NCBI GenBank assembly: GCA_963920575.1
Contig: OY986972.1
Location: 7,390,010-7,454,009 of the forward strand
Length of the DNA: 64,000 nucleotides
Reading direction: 5' to 3'
Source of the DNA: Narthecium ossifragum
Lineage: Eukaryota; Streptophyta; Magnoliopsida; Dioscoreales; Nartheciaceae
A program made the translations under genes and the position numbers. This document shows, piece by piece, positions 50,841-61,466 of the stretch. Positions within the stretch are counted from its first letter, which is position 1. Every line of letters begins with the position of its first letter. The notes beneath the pieces were generated by a model, which saw nothing but the letters and a program-made list of their open reading frames with translations, had not been told where the DNA came from and ran no database searches.

Positions 50841-52470
50841 ATGGGTCGTCATGAACATAAACAAAACGAGGCCTCGTCTTCTGCCGCATCGTCTTCAACT
50901 TCCCAGCGCACGCAGCCGACATTGTCGGTGAGAAGAGAAAGGGTAGCAAACGAGCATCCACCCATACCTGAGGAACCTGAGGGCGTAGTAGAGAGGACAG
51001 ATGCGGCTAGTGAGGATGAGGAGGACGACCGTATCACTTGGGGGCCTGTGGATAAGTCCGTGCTCATTGAGTTCAGAACACATGTCGCCAATGGCATATG
51101 CCAAGGAAATGAGCGTGGGCAGCCACTTAAGATTTATGCCCGTGGGCCGTCAGCGACGAATTGGGAGGGAATGGACGTGCTGGGTTTCATGGAGATTGTG
51201 TGGGCAACGGGGCTAGGACACCTAGCGCATTGCTCCTACAAATCGATCAACAGTGCCCTGGTAACGGCATTCGTCGAGAGATGGCACCCCGAGACGAACA
51301 CTTTCCACCTCCCCTGGGGTGAGATGATTGTTACCCTTGCTGACGTGGGAGTGATTTTAGATATCACTTTTGCCGGGGTGCCACTGGAGGAGAGGAAGAT
51401 GAAACTGAGCAAAGCCACTGACTTGTATGTGAGGGCATTGGTTGATTATCTGGGAGTTCGTCATGAGGATGCTCTTTCGGAGGTGCGGAAGTGCGGGGAG
51501 TCTACAGTAAGGATGACATTTCTTAGAGATAATTGCACGGTCGGGTTGGTCGGTGTAGAGTGTTCAACTAGGGCTTATATCCTCTACTTGATGGGGTGTA
51601 CGCTCTTCTGCGACAAGTCGGGGTCCAAGGTACACTTGTCGATATTGCCCGCATTGTCAGACCTTGGCGCCGTTGGTAAGTACTCATGGGGTGCTGCCGC
51701 TCTTGTATACCTGTACCGACAACTTGGGCATGCCAGTAGATGGGGCGCATCAGCAATTGGTGGTTACCTCACTTTGTTAGAGGTATGTTCATCCTAGTAG
51801 TTGTCTTACAATTTTTATTTTATTTAAGGGTAAATCATTATGGTGTCTATGTCTATGTTTAGATATTTGTCTGTATTAGGCTTGAATATACGATCACTTC
51901 ACTTCTGTTGTGGAAGCACAACACAATTTGCGTTATGAGCACGGACAACCACGTGTTTATCATTGGTTGCCTGGTAGGAGGCCGGGAAACCAGAAGAGAA
52001 CATCATAATTTACCGTGAGCGACTAGACCGACTGCTCCCAGATGAAGTAAGAATACTATTACATCTTACAAGAATAGTATTTCATTTTAAGAATTCTCTT
52101 TCTAACGCAGGTGACATGGGATCCTTACCGTGCTTATCGAGGGACTCCTTTTCCTCGCGACGATATCAGTTTCTTCTCTGGCACCCTAAGCTCCCTTGAG
52201 TGCAATGAACCTTACCATCCGGTCAGAGTGCTTCGCCAAATGGGTATTCGTCAGACCATCCCCGGGCCACCTGTGCAGCCAACGAAGTCCCACATGCGGG
52301 CCAAGGACTCGGCACGAGGTTACCACCGGGATTTCCCATTCACCCGGGCTTTCTGGTTGGATTATGGATCACATAGCACTTCCATTGCCAGGATAGGGGT
52401 TCCGGTTAGCCTGGGAAATGAGTGCGAGGCGGGATATATGCCATGGTACCGGTCCATCTCACACGTCTAG
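50841..52470 (+). pseudogene. Plant mobile domain (MAIN/MAIL-type, aminotransferase-like) gene remnant
   Basis: Exon 1 (50841-51782, donor GTATGT) has an acidic low-complexity N-terminus (about 1-65). The mobile-domain motifs follow: TNTFHLPWGEMIVTLADVGV, then AYILYLMGCTLFCDKSGSKV, LPALSDLGAVGKYSWGAAAL and IGGYLTLLE. A second exon (about 51880-52046) reads IYDHFTSVVE...VYHWLPGRR but has TGA where a Trp is expected just before IYDHF, and a frameshift before IIYRERLDRLLPDE. A third (52111-52470) reads VTWDPYRAYRG to CEAGYMPWYRSISHV. The domain is known in plant proteins and in Mutator-like transposons; the molecular role is unclear. The stop and frameshift imply decay. Confidence 0.8.
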
Positions 52471-52499
52471 CTCTCCTATCATGAGGCACCCTTCTTGAA

Positions 52500-53217
52500 A
52501 AACGTACACTGGATTTGGTGTAGTTTAACTCCAATCCGGCTAGCATTCTAAACCTTGTTAACAACAATCTCAAATTGCGAGTTTCCATCACCTTCGCAGT
52601 AGAAACAATTAGGACATCATCCGTAAATAAAAGATGGGAGATGCTGCCCCCCTTCTCTTGAGATTTTAACACCTTGTACACCCTTCCTAATGAGGCTTGA
52701 TAAAGCTTCTTGGATTAAAATGAACAAGCTTGGTGAAATAGAATCCCCTTGTCTAATACCTTGTTGTGGAGAGACTATTCCATATATCTTTCCATTCATA
52801 ATACATGAGTACTTAACTGTTGAGATACATTCCATGATCCACTGTATCGAAATAGGAGGAAAACCCATGCATTCCATCACTTGCTGAAAAAAAGACCATC
52901 TAATTCTATCATAAGCTAATTGCAAGTCCACCTTCAACACCATTGATGTCTTGTAGCAGTCTCCATTGAATGCATAATTCCTGGGCAACATCTATATTAT
53001 CATTTATTGACCTTCCTTTAATAAAGGCAGACTGCTCAATTCCAATCAATTCAGGAAGAACCTCTTTCAATCTTCTAGCTAGTATAGATGCAATCACTTT
53101 GAATGATACATTGCACAAACTAATCGGTTTGAACTCTTTAACTCTTCTCGGGTTATGACACTTTGGAATGAGTGAATCAAATGTTTCATTCCAATAGGGA
53201 GGTAAACAACGTCTCAC
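52500..53217 (-). pseudogene. LINE ORF2 reverse transcriptase domain remnant
   Basis: In minus-strand order: ETFDSLIPKCHNPRRVKEFK, PISLCNVSFKVIASILA, IEQSAFIKGRSINDN, KVDLQLAYDRIRWSF, GIRQGDSISPSLFIL and LLFTDDVLIV. The catalytic YADD-type motif reads FTDD, and KVDLQLAYD keeps the first catalytic Asp. At least two frameshifts break the frame. Confidence 0.88.
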
Positions 53218-53415
53218 AAAAACTTGTGCACCAACTTGCAGAAATCCCTCCCTACAATCTATCAGTTTTCCTTGTAGAATTCAATTTGTACACCATCTGG
53301 CCTAGGGCATTTAAATACCCCCATAGCAAATATTGCATCTCTAATTTCTTGGTCTGTAACTGCTCTGATTAAATGTTCACCCTTCTCACCAGTCAGATGG
53401 TGTACAAATTGAATT

Positions 53416-54367
53416 CTACAAGGAAAATACATTTAACTCCTCTTTTAAATACATTTGTGTAATGCATTCATCTAATCTAGCACCTCTCTTGAAAGGATAC
53501 CCATCTTCCTTCTTGTTCCACAATTTAACCTCCTTCTTAATAAGCTTCATTCTAGAGGCAAAATTGTATTGATTAGAGCCCCTGAGGTTCTTCCTCCATA
53601 TTCTCCTAACAAGGCCTCGAAAGAGATCATTCTTCAACCAATGGGGTTGTAGCCTAAACACCAAAGGACCTTCCTCCGCTATAGTATCTTTCATAGAGAT
53701 TAATAAGAGATTATGATCAGATTTTTGTCTATTAAGGTGACGTACCTCTGAAACCCTGAACAAAGCTTTCCAGCCCCCATTGCAAAGCGCTCTATCCAGT
53801 CGTGCGTGGATTCTTCGCCTGCCAAGCTGCCCATTGCACGAGGTAAATGTTGGTCCAGATGACCGAAGATCCACTAAACTGTTGTTTGACAGAAATTGTA
53901 GAAAATCTCACATACGTTGAAACTTTGAAACTATTCCCTCTTTGCTTTTCATTTGGAGAAATGATGGCATTGAAATCTCCAACTACCAAGTGAGGCATAC
54001 CCACACAATTAACCTTTTTCAAAACATTCCATAATTCCTCCCTTCCCCTCGTTTGCGTTGAGCCATACACCGCAGAAATCATAAACTGGGGACCATCCTT
54101 CACTGTGAAAATGCCATGCATTGCTTGCACACTATCATGCCTAAATGTTACTTCTTCGTAGGTTGCCTTCCAAATAGCTAGAATACCTCCCTTCTTCCCC
54201 CGAGATGGGATGATATATGAATTCCAATTCCTTCCAAGCTTCCCCCTTAAACTTCTCATCCCCTCTTCAACTATTATAGTGTCAATTATGAATATCACAT
54301 CAGGATTATGCTCCCTCATTAGAGCTATACAAATCTTTCCAGCTTTCACCCAACCCACCCCGCTACA
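53416..54367 (-). pseudogene. LINE ORF2 AP-type endonuclease domain remnant
   Basis: The minus strand reads PDVIFIIDTIIVEEG, GGILAIWKA, VYGSTQTRGREELW, LVVGDFNAIISPNEKQRG, then after a frameshift DLRSSGPTFTSCNGQ, RIHARLDRAL and KSDHNLLLI. The GDFNA and SDHN motifs of the endonuclease are retained. Tyr/Trp changes and the frameshift show decay. Confidence 0.88.
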
Positions 54368-54379
54368 ATTCCAATCTAC

Positions 54380-54985
54380 AACATCTTAGGAATAACATCT
54401 GGGTTCAATATGTTCCACTTTTGCCTTTCCAATCCCAGGTCCTCTCTTAGAATCTCTACATCTAAAGCATGGAAATCATCCTCCTCTGAGTCATCGTCAT
54501 CATGCATACTGTCAAACCCAGAAGGCTTCTTCCTTGAGGCTAACCATCTATTATATTGGGCTTTAGCAATACCTGAGCCATTGCCTATAGGGTCGGTAGC
54601 ATATGGGCCNNNNNNNNNNNNNNNNNNNNNNNNNNNNNNNNNNNNNNNNNNNNNNNNNNNNNNNNNNNNNNNNNNNNNNNNNNNNNNNNNNNNNNNNNNN
54701 NNNNNNNNNNNNNNNNNNNNNNNNNNNNNNNNNNNNNNNNNNNNNNNNNNNNNNNNNNNNNNNNNNNNNNNNNNNNNNNNNNNNNNNNNNNNNNNNNNNN
54801 NNNNNNNNNATTAGCCCATTTCCTTTTACACTTCTCAACTTCCCTCGGCTCAAATACAATCTTATCTTTACACAAGGCCTCAGTTTCTCATTTTCTTCAT
54901 CGCTAATATAAACTGATTTTTTCTTTCGTGCTTTTGCAATCTGTGTCCAGGTTCTTCTCCCTTCATGGACTTGCTTTGGTTGCAC
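54380..54985 (-). pseudogene. LINE ORF1 remnant, interrupted by an assembly gap
   Basis: The proximal part reads VHEGRRTWTQIAKARKKKSV and then YISDEENEKLR before the N gap. After it come acidic words such as DSMHDDDDSEEDD leading to the ORF1 end just before ORF2. No zinc knuckle can be seen, possibly because it lies in the gap. Confidence 0.6.
54610..54809. other. 200-bp assembly gap (N run)
   Basis: Exactly 200 N characters inside LINE ORF1. The round length suggests a placeholder rather than a measured size. Confidence 0.99.
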
Positions 54986-55019
54986 ACCAGCATTCTCCTA
55001 TCCCGAAGGGATGTCCGGG

Positions 55020-55563
55020 TGTTACCGCCACAAATTGGCAGATTTTTGGATCAAAAAGATGGTCAAAATTGGCACATGATGGGACTTAACCATATGAGAT
55101 CATGGGGGAGCAACATGGAGGATGATCTCCAAAATCATGGAGATCATGAGGAGCAACATTGAGAGCAACCGTCAGAGGTCATGGGATCATGAGAAGTTAT
55201 TCTCTTGAGAGCTGTATAAATAGCTTGTAGAAGAAGATGACACGAACACAACTCATCAATGAAATCTCTTTTTCTTACTGTTTTTTCTACCTAGGAGTAG
55301 CATAGCCTTACTCTACCTAGAGTAGGAGTAGGCATTAATCTACCTAAAAGCAGGAGTAGTCTTCAACCACCCATAGGAGTAGTTGCAGCCATTACATAGA
55401 CTTAGATGTAGAATTTCCAAAAGTCCTCTTAATTGAGGCACGGTAGAACCCATCATCCTTCTGATCTTCTCCCTGCGCTATGGTTGGCACACCTCACGTG
55501 CCTGGCGACCATGCGCGCATCCCGAGCGCACCCTGTTGTGTTCCCTTGTTTTTTCATGGAACA
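55020..55563 (+). repeat. 5' LTR of the element at 55020-60320
   Basis: 544 bp, TG...CA. Contains a TATA box (TATAAATAG, 55215-55223) after TTATTCTCTTGAGAGCTG, and repeated CCTAGGAGTAG-type words (55290-55380) downstream of the probable start. Confidence 0.85.
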
Positions 55564-55677
55564 CGTTTTGGCGACCACAGTGGGAGGCCAAAAATGCCAC
55601 TTAAATCTACAATCGTCGATCCCTAGGATCGATATGAGCCAAACGATCCAGAGCACCAGAACCCAACGGGTTCACCC

Positions 55678-56460
55678 TTGACCCCAGACATGCCCGACGA
55701 CAGTCCGTGGCGACCGCAGAGTCAAAGGGCCGATGATGAATTGTGGAATGTCATGGGGGAAATCAAGGGGCTGCTTGTGGCGCTCACGGAGAAATTCGAT
55801 CGAGTGTCCACCGCCCTCGAGTCTCAATATCAAGCAGCCCAATCGGATGCCCGAGAGTTGGTGGCTCAGGGTGTACAAGAGGTCACGACTACACAGAAAC
55901 ACCCCTCCGACCAATTCTCTCAAGCACTGACCATAACTCAAATAGAGTCACTCGTTCCAGAAGAGCTGCAACAGGTTATAGATGAGATAGCGGTTGAGCC
56001 TCTCCTAGAAGAACACAACGACGACAAGCAGAGGTTGATTTCTGAGCTTGGACAGGTCATCATCATGGAAGCGGATTCAAAGCTTTCGATGGAAAATCGG
56101 CTCGAGCTCGGGGGGCAGCAGACCATGGGCGAAATCATCGACGGTGTTGATGATGGTGGCATCGACGACATCGGAGACGGCAGTACCATCAACAACATCA
56201 ATGATAATGGTGGCATCAACAACTTCGACGACAGTGACGTCATTAATGACGATGATGATGGCGTCGTTGATGACGACGATGGCGGCATCAACAATACTGA
56301 TGACTATGTCGACTCCGAGTATACATGCATCAACCCGATAATGAACTCGATGGTCACGTCGAAGTTTCTGTTCGACCCAGGGGGCAAACTTTGGTCATCG
56401 TATTATATGTACGCATATCCGACAAACAACACCAACGACGCTGGTGGAGCTCTACTATGA
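55678..56460 (+). CDS. Gag-like protein with Asp/Asn-rich repeats (260 aa)
   Basis: A single open frame after the 5' LTR and primer-binding-like site, starting about 115 bp downstream of the LTR. Residues about 20-110 look helical and acidic (DELWNVMGEIKGLLVALTEK; ELQQVIDEIAVEPL). Residues about 150-215 are a low-complexity Asp/Gly/Asn/Ile repeat (GDGSTINNINDNGG, INDDDDGVVDDDDGG). There is no CCHC knuckle and no capsid motif I can name. Position is the main reason to call it gag-like. The actual initiation codon is uncertain, because 55678 is not a clear ATG and the first ATG in frame is a few codons later. Confidence 0.5.
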   Translation: MTPDMPDDSPWRPQSQRADDELWNVMGEIKGLLVALTEKFDRVSTALESQYQAAQSDARELVAQGVQEVTTTQKHPSDQFSQALTITQIESLVPEELQQVIDEIAVEPLLEEHNDDKQRLISELGQVIIMEADSKLSMENRLELGGQQTMGEIIDGVDDGGIDDIGDGSTINNINDNGGINNFDDSDVINDDDDGVVDDDDGGINNTDDYVDSEYTCINPIMNSMVTSKFLFDPGGKLWSSYYMYAYPTNNTNDAGGALL

Positions 56461-56569
56461 GAACAAAGGAGAAGGTGTGGAGGCCATGGCGAAAGAGAAG
56501 AAAGGAACGTCGACGACGCTGTGAATCATGAGATCTGGGCAGAGTGGTACCCATCGGCATCCGGACGGA

Positions 56570-57080
56570 GCCCGATCTCGGAGTCTTCGATGACCTCGGC
56601 CTCGACATCCGACCCCAGCAACCTCGATGACCTCGGCCTTGACATCCGAGGTAAAGCTCCGACTCCAGTGACCTCGATGACCTCGGCCTTGACATTCGAG
56701 GTGAAACTCCGACCTCTGCCACTCTGCATCCTCGGGATCCTCGACGACCTCAGCAACCTCGGTGACCTCGGCCTCGACATCAGAAGTGAAGCTCCGACGA
56801 CCTCAGCTTCGACATCCGAGGTGAAGCTCTGACCCTTGGAGTACTCGGCGACCTCGGAGAAGCTCGACCACACCAACCTCGGAGAAGCCCGACCTTTGCG
56901 TCCTCAGCAGCCTCGGAGTAGCCCGACCTCTACGACCTTGGAGAAGCCCGACCTCGGTGACCTCGGAGAAGCAAAACCTCTACGAAGGCTGACCTCGGAG
57001 CCCTCAGCGACCTCGGTGATCTCGGAAAAGCCCAACCTCTGCGGAGGCCGACCTTGGAACCCTTAGCGCCCTCGATGACC
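56570..57080 (+). repeat. GACCTCGG degenerate tandem repeat
   Basis: Dozens of GACCTCGG / CTCGGAGAAGC(C/T)CGACC / GACATCCGAGGT words in short irregular units, read through in several frames. Probably expanded from an internal spacer of the LTR element. Confidence 0.85.
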
Positions 57081-57432
57081 TCGGCGAAGCAGAGGAGCCG
57101 AAATGGTGGCGTTCACTGGAGGTGGATCACGGGGAACCAAGCCCTGATCGAGATTGGAGCTGGCGAAGGGGGCTTCGCGGACGACCTCTGGTGCTCCTCA
57201 AGATCCTTTGTGGGGTCCAGGGAGATTAGAAGATCGCCACATGGTCACGAGGACATCCGGATCACTCCCTCGAGGCTCCGAGTCCTGGTTCGAGCTCATC
57301 ATCAAAGCTTACGAACCCTGCCTCTATGAGTCATGCCTCCTCTGTTAGATCACGTGATCAAGCCTTGGATTGGTCTAGATCTAGCGGCCATCAATTGATA
57401 TGCAACATCCAAGTCTCGAGCACTTCCCTCAT

Positions 57433-59742
57433 TGTCGCGCCCCGACCCGCGAAAGCCCAATCGGGCCGGGCGACGCGAACCGGAACCTAACGAAACGCGG
57501 AAAAAGACGGTGAGGGTTCCCTCTAACCTATTGGTCTCCCTAACAATTCATCAAAAGCACCCTCAATTAAAGGACATTAATTTAATGAAACCTCGAACCA
57601 CAGATTACAAGCCCAAAAAGATTTAATATACATATTCTCGAAGAGGGGAAGATTCAAATACAACATTACTCTCGTAGGAGACTATCTAACATAGTGTAAA
57701 AGCAGTAAATGATCACCACCTCTCAGACTCCGCCTGGCGTCGCCGCACCGCGGACCAACTGCCCGGTAGGGGCCATAGAAGAAGAACTGACGTCTGCACC
57801 TGCAAAACGCAGACCGGGTAGGAGTGAGCATAAAGCTCAGTAGGGTTCTACACTACGACACAAAGAAGGAAGAGGGAAACGCAACAGTGCCGCCCTCAAG
57901 TAAGACCTGGGTGTATACAGGGGTCCCATAACCCCCACCGCGTGTCCCTGAGGCCCAGGGACGGCACTCAGTAGCAGGAACAACACTGGCGACACACAAC
58001 TGCAGGGAACGACACTGCATGCGGGAAAAAGGCACCGCTGAGTAGACAACTCCTCTACCCCATGGTCAGCACAGTGGGACACCGGCTACACCTCAGCATC
58101 CGACTCAAGGCCGACACAACCTCTACAATCATCAAGCAACAAGTGTACCAGTCCTCTAGGCCTATCATCGAATCGACTGGACACCACAATTCAAACCGGG
58201 TCCAAACTACCCAACCCCGATCCTAGGGCTAAGTCCGAGCTTCCAGCCTCGGGACGGCGACCCACAGATCACCCACGCCCTAACCATGCAACTAATGCAC
58301 AACAGAGAATGCATGCTATGAACATACACATACAAGAGATAGGCATGCAACAGTATGTTAAGGATAGCATATAAGTCAACCGGATCGCTGCAGCGGTACT
58401 ACCAACCGCTGGCAGCCGATCCGTAGCGGGTCCCGGCATTACGACGGTACCGCGATCGTCAACCGCGGACTCCTGCAACGGGAAGCAACCCCGAAAACCG
58501 CTGATGAACAGTAGAAATATAATATTATAATCTGACATATAATATTATATTTAAAACACCAAAAGTTCTCTACTAGAGGCTAATTGACCCCGTCGATCCG
58601 ACGTCCAAACGACGTCGGATTCGAGATCCAACTTAGCCACCAGTAGATCTACATGCCGGGATCAACATATTCAAAATCCATAAACATCCAACGGTTGTAT
58701 TAACGGGAAAACACTAATCAAAATCGCATCAAAACTAACTTACCATCTCTTGCTGCAACGCAGCCCCTCCGTGAGAAAATCATAACAATTCATAGAAAAA
58801 TCGGAAAATTATGAAATCAGTTGGGTTTGAGAGTAGATTCAAAGATCTACAACTCTTATGTTCATCACAACCCAAGATCATGCACGTACAGGCCGAAAAA
58901 CTCGCCACAAGCCGACTGTTCTTCAAGAACAGCAGAAACCGGAAAATCCGAGATTAATCATGCATAAATCCTACTAAAATCTCAACCAAAGATCATGAAA
59001 CTTATATCAGAAATTCTACTAGGCAAGAGGAAGCCAACAATACAAAGATCAACAAGATCCAACGGCTAGATTAAGAGAAACCCATTAAACAACTCTCGTA
59101 GGTAGAAAACCTACCGAACTGCGCTAATCCTCGGCTGATTCCCCGTAAGCCAGCCACCAACAAGGTTCCAAACCACTTCAGGGATCTTCCTCTCGTCGCC
59201 ACGGATCCAACGAGCTTTAAAACGCACAAAACGGTGGCCGAAGGAGGGAGAACGGAGGAGAAGAAGCGGCTGCCAGAACGGGGGAAACAGAGCCCGCGGA
59301 AGAAGAAGAAGAAGAAGGAAGGAAGGAAGAAGAAAGAAGAAGAAGGGAAGAAGAGGAAGGAAAAGGGAAGGGGAAAGCCGGGGAAGGAGGGGAAAAGGGG
59401 AAGGAGGGGAGGGAAAGTCCTCCCCTTCTGACAGAGGAGAGTGACGGCCAACGGCGACCATCCTCGCGAAGGGAAAACCCACCGACTAGCTCACGAGTCC
59501 GATCGATCGCTCCTAGGAGCGATCGATCGCTCACAGACTGTAAGCTACCCAAAAACGGGCTTCTGCGCGCCCGAGCTGGGATCTTCCGATCCCGGGTCCA
59601 CCTAACCATTCTAATCAAGCACTAACACAAACAAGGTCAGTGTGTGCACACGCGAGTGTGAAACAAACCAACAAGACGCAATTTACTAAATTGCCCTTGC
59701 AGTCTACAACGAGCCACAGGGGTAGTGGCACAGGTCCTCACA
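57433..59742. mobile_element. Solo LTR (2310 bp), TSD CTCAT
   Basis: Starts TGTCGCGCCCCGACCCGCG, ends ...GGCACAGGTCCTCACA, and is flanked by exact CTCAT duplications (57428-57432 and 59743-59747). Contains a long GA-rich tract (59250-59420) and GATCGATCGCTCC-type palindromes (59497-59535). The size and the GTCGCGCCCCGACCCG start suggest a Ty3/gypsy lineage, but no internal domain is present to confirm this. Confidence 0.88.
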
Positions 59743-59849
59743 CTCATTGATCCAATCGAACATACTTCTTTGTCATAAGACTTATGATGGCACTAAGCTC
59801 GATGACATTATTTTTCCATGCGAGTTTTTCAACTGACACAGAAAAAAAA

Positions 59850-60320
59850 TCATGGGGATCATGGGGAGCAACAGTTAGAGGTCATGGGAAGTTATTCTCT
59901 TGAGAGTTGTATAAATAGCTTGTGGAAGAAGAGGACACGAATACAACTCATCAATGAAATCTCTTTTTCTTACTATTTCTTCTACTTAGGAGTTGTATAG
60001 CTCTTCTTCTTCTACCTAGGAGTAGCATAACCAGCACTCTTTGTACCTAGGAGTAGCATAGCCTTACTCTACCTAGGAGTAGGAGTAGCCACTAATCTAC
60101 CTAAAAGTAGGAGTAGTCTTCAACCGCCCATAGGAGTAGTTGCAGCCATTACATAGACTAAGATCTAAAATTTTCAAAAGTCCTCTTAATTGAGGCACGG
60201 TAGAACCCATCATCTTTCTGATCTTCTCCCTGCGCTACGGTTGGCACACCTCACGTGCTTGGCGCCCACGCGTCCACCCCGGGCGCACCTTGTTGTGTTC
60301 CCCTATTTTTTCAGGGAACA
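59850..60320 (+). repeat. 3' LTR of the element at 55020-60320, 5' part missing
   Basis: Matches the 5' LTR from ATCATGGGG onward to the common GGAACA end, including TATAAATAG (59910-59918). It has extra CCTAGGAGTAGCATA units (60015-60085). The first 120 bp of the LTR are replaced by unrelated sequence with an A-run. Confidence 0.85.
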
Positions 60321-60605
60321 CCGGGTCATCGGGAATGACCGCCTTGGAACTTGCCGCTCTTCCATTTGCAGGGTGCTCAGCTCCACCTCTCACTCTTGTC
60401 TCCATTTCTCTTCTGCTCTTGGGTTTACCTACACAACCCTCAAAATGCCATAGTCACATAATGCTTTCAACAAGGAATAATCTCGTGCAAATTCGGCAGG
60501 CTTTTTTATTTAAAGAAATTTGTGTGATCAAAGCTAGCCTAGTGTTTTTGACAGTAGCTTCAGCTCATCTATTCAAAAAAAAAAACAACCGAGGGAATTT
60601 TATTT

Positions 60606-61460
60606 TGGGGTATTAGGTCATAGCCCCACATCTAACCCCCTCCTTGTCCAGAGCCCCATATATCTTGCTAAAAACCCCACCTTCACTGTTTTCAGATGAA
60701 TAACCCCAAGACACCTCAAAATGACAATAATACCCCTATTTTATTTTTATTTTTTTATTCCAACATTTTCTCTCTCCTCTCTCCTCTCTCCTCCGGCGAG
60801 ACATCCCTCACCATCTCCGTCGCCGACCCTTCCCCGGCGACCACCCCCTTCCCCGGCGATCTCCCCTGCGGCAACCGTTCCGGCCTCGGATCTGAGCACC
60901 GTGACCCCGCATCTCCTTCCCCGACGTACTTCCGATGAGATCCAACGCCGGCGTCGTCCATTGCAGCGACCCGAGCTCGTCCGCCGTCACTCGTCCTTCC
61001 ATATCCTCCAAAACCAGCAACCATTGGTTGTCTCTTCCTTCCTCGACGCCGTCCGATCGCCCTCCTCGCCGGAACCCCCAACCCGAGCTCTTACTCTCAG
61101 ATCCGGCGTCGTAAGCTCCCAACGCCACCGTCTCCGACCTCCAAATCGCCATCCAACCGCCGATCCGGAATCCTCATCGCCTCGCGACCCTCCATCGCCG
61201 TTTCCTGGCTAGATCCGGCCGTCGTCGCGCTGGCTTTCCCCTCCCCTGCTCGCTACCTCCTTCCCCGACGAGCATGCCCCTTCAGCTTGGACTGGTTCAA
61301 CCAGACCAACTGGCTTGATCCGGTTCAGCCCGACCAAGCAATCTTAGTCTGATCTGATCCAGATCCCATTAGATCCAGCCAATCAGGCTCAATCACAGCT
61401 CAATCTGATCATGCTCAAATCCAACAATCCAGACTTGACCAGATTACAGGCAGATTGGCC
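60606..61460 (+). other. Pyrimidine-rich leader-like sequence beyond the LINE
   Basis: Starts with C-rich AT-flanked sequence (CATAGCCCCACATC, GAGCCCCATATATC) followed by C/T-rich DNA giving proline/serine/arginine-rich frames on both strands (60721-61212). No domain is recognisable. Probably the leader of another, unidentified element. Confidence 0.4.
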
Positions 61461-61466
61461 CCGTTT

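Larger units (their letters stand above)
50104..52475 (+). mobile_element. Cassette with plant-mobile-domain gene inserted in the LINE
   Basis: LINE sequence stops at SSVRFSRRVPHD (minus strand, about 52480) and resumes at NLCHILRMKIEKGV (about 50080), where related LINEs are continuous. The 2.4 kb between is on the opposite strand and GC-rich. Boundaries are within about 20 bp; no clear terminal repeats or duplication were found. Mutator-like elements often carry such genes (established), but attribution here is inference. Confidence 0.6.
55020..60320 (+). mobile_element. Non-autonomous LTR retrotransposon, TSD CCGGG, with nested solo LTR
   Basis: Flanked by CCGGG at 55015-55019 and 60321-60325. 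The 5' LTR (55020-55563) starts TGTTACCGCC and ends GGAACA; the 3' LTR ends GGAACA at 60320. After the 5' LTR comes a primer-binding-like TTTTGGCGACCACAGTGGG. The internal region has one gag-like frame and a GACCTCGG repeat block but no protease, integrase or RT, so it is a LARD/TR-GAG type. Net length without the solo LTR insertion is about 3 kb. Confidence 0.85.
48187..60405 (-). mobile_element. L1-type LINE, minus strand, broken by several insertions
   Basis: A poly-T run on the + strand (48187-48209) is the poly(A) tail. Reading the minus strand, ORF1 starts near 60405 (METRVRGGAEHPANG...). It is split by the LTR element 55020-60320 and resumes with QIAKARKKKSVYISDEENEK. ORF2 follows from about 54367: AP endonuclease, reverse transcriptase, a foreign cassette (50104-52475), then thumb, zf-RVT and RNase H. 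Multiple stops and frameshifts make it inactive. No target duplication was found. Confidence 0.85.

Noticed and set aside
56526..56876. Several frames over the GACCTCGG array
   Set aside because: Tandem-repeat composition keeps multiple frames open; not evidence for a protein.
59071..59618. Three overlapping minus-strand frames of 120-133 codons
   Set aside because: They run through the GA-rich tract of the solo LTR (57433-59742); no domain.
55020..60320. Possible endogenous pararetrovirus
   Set aside because: The flanking LTRs with a CCGGG duplication and absence of any movement or coat protein motif indicate an LTR retrotransposon instead.
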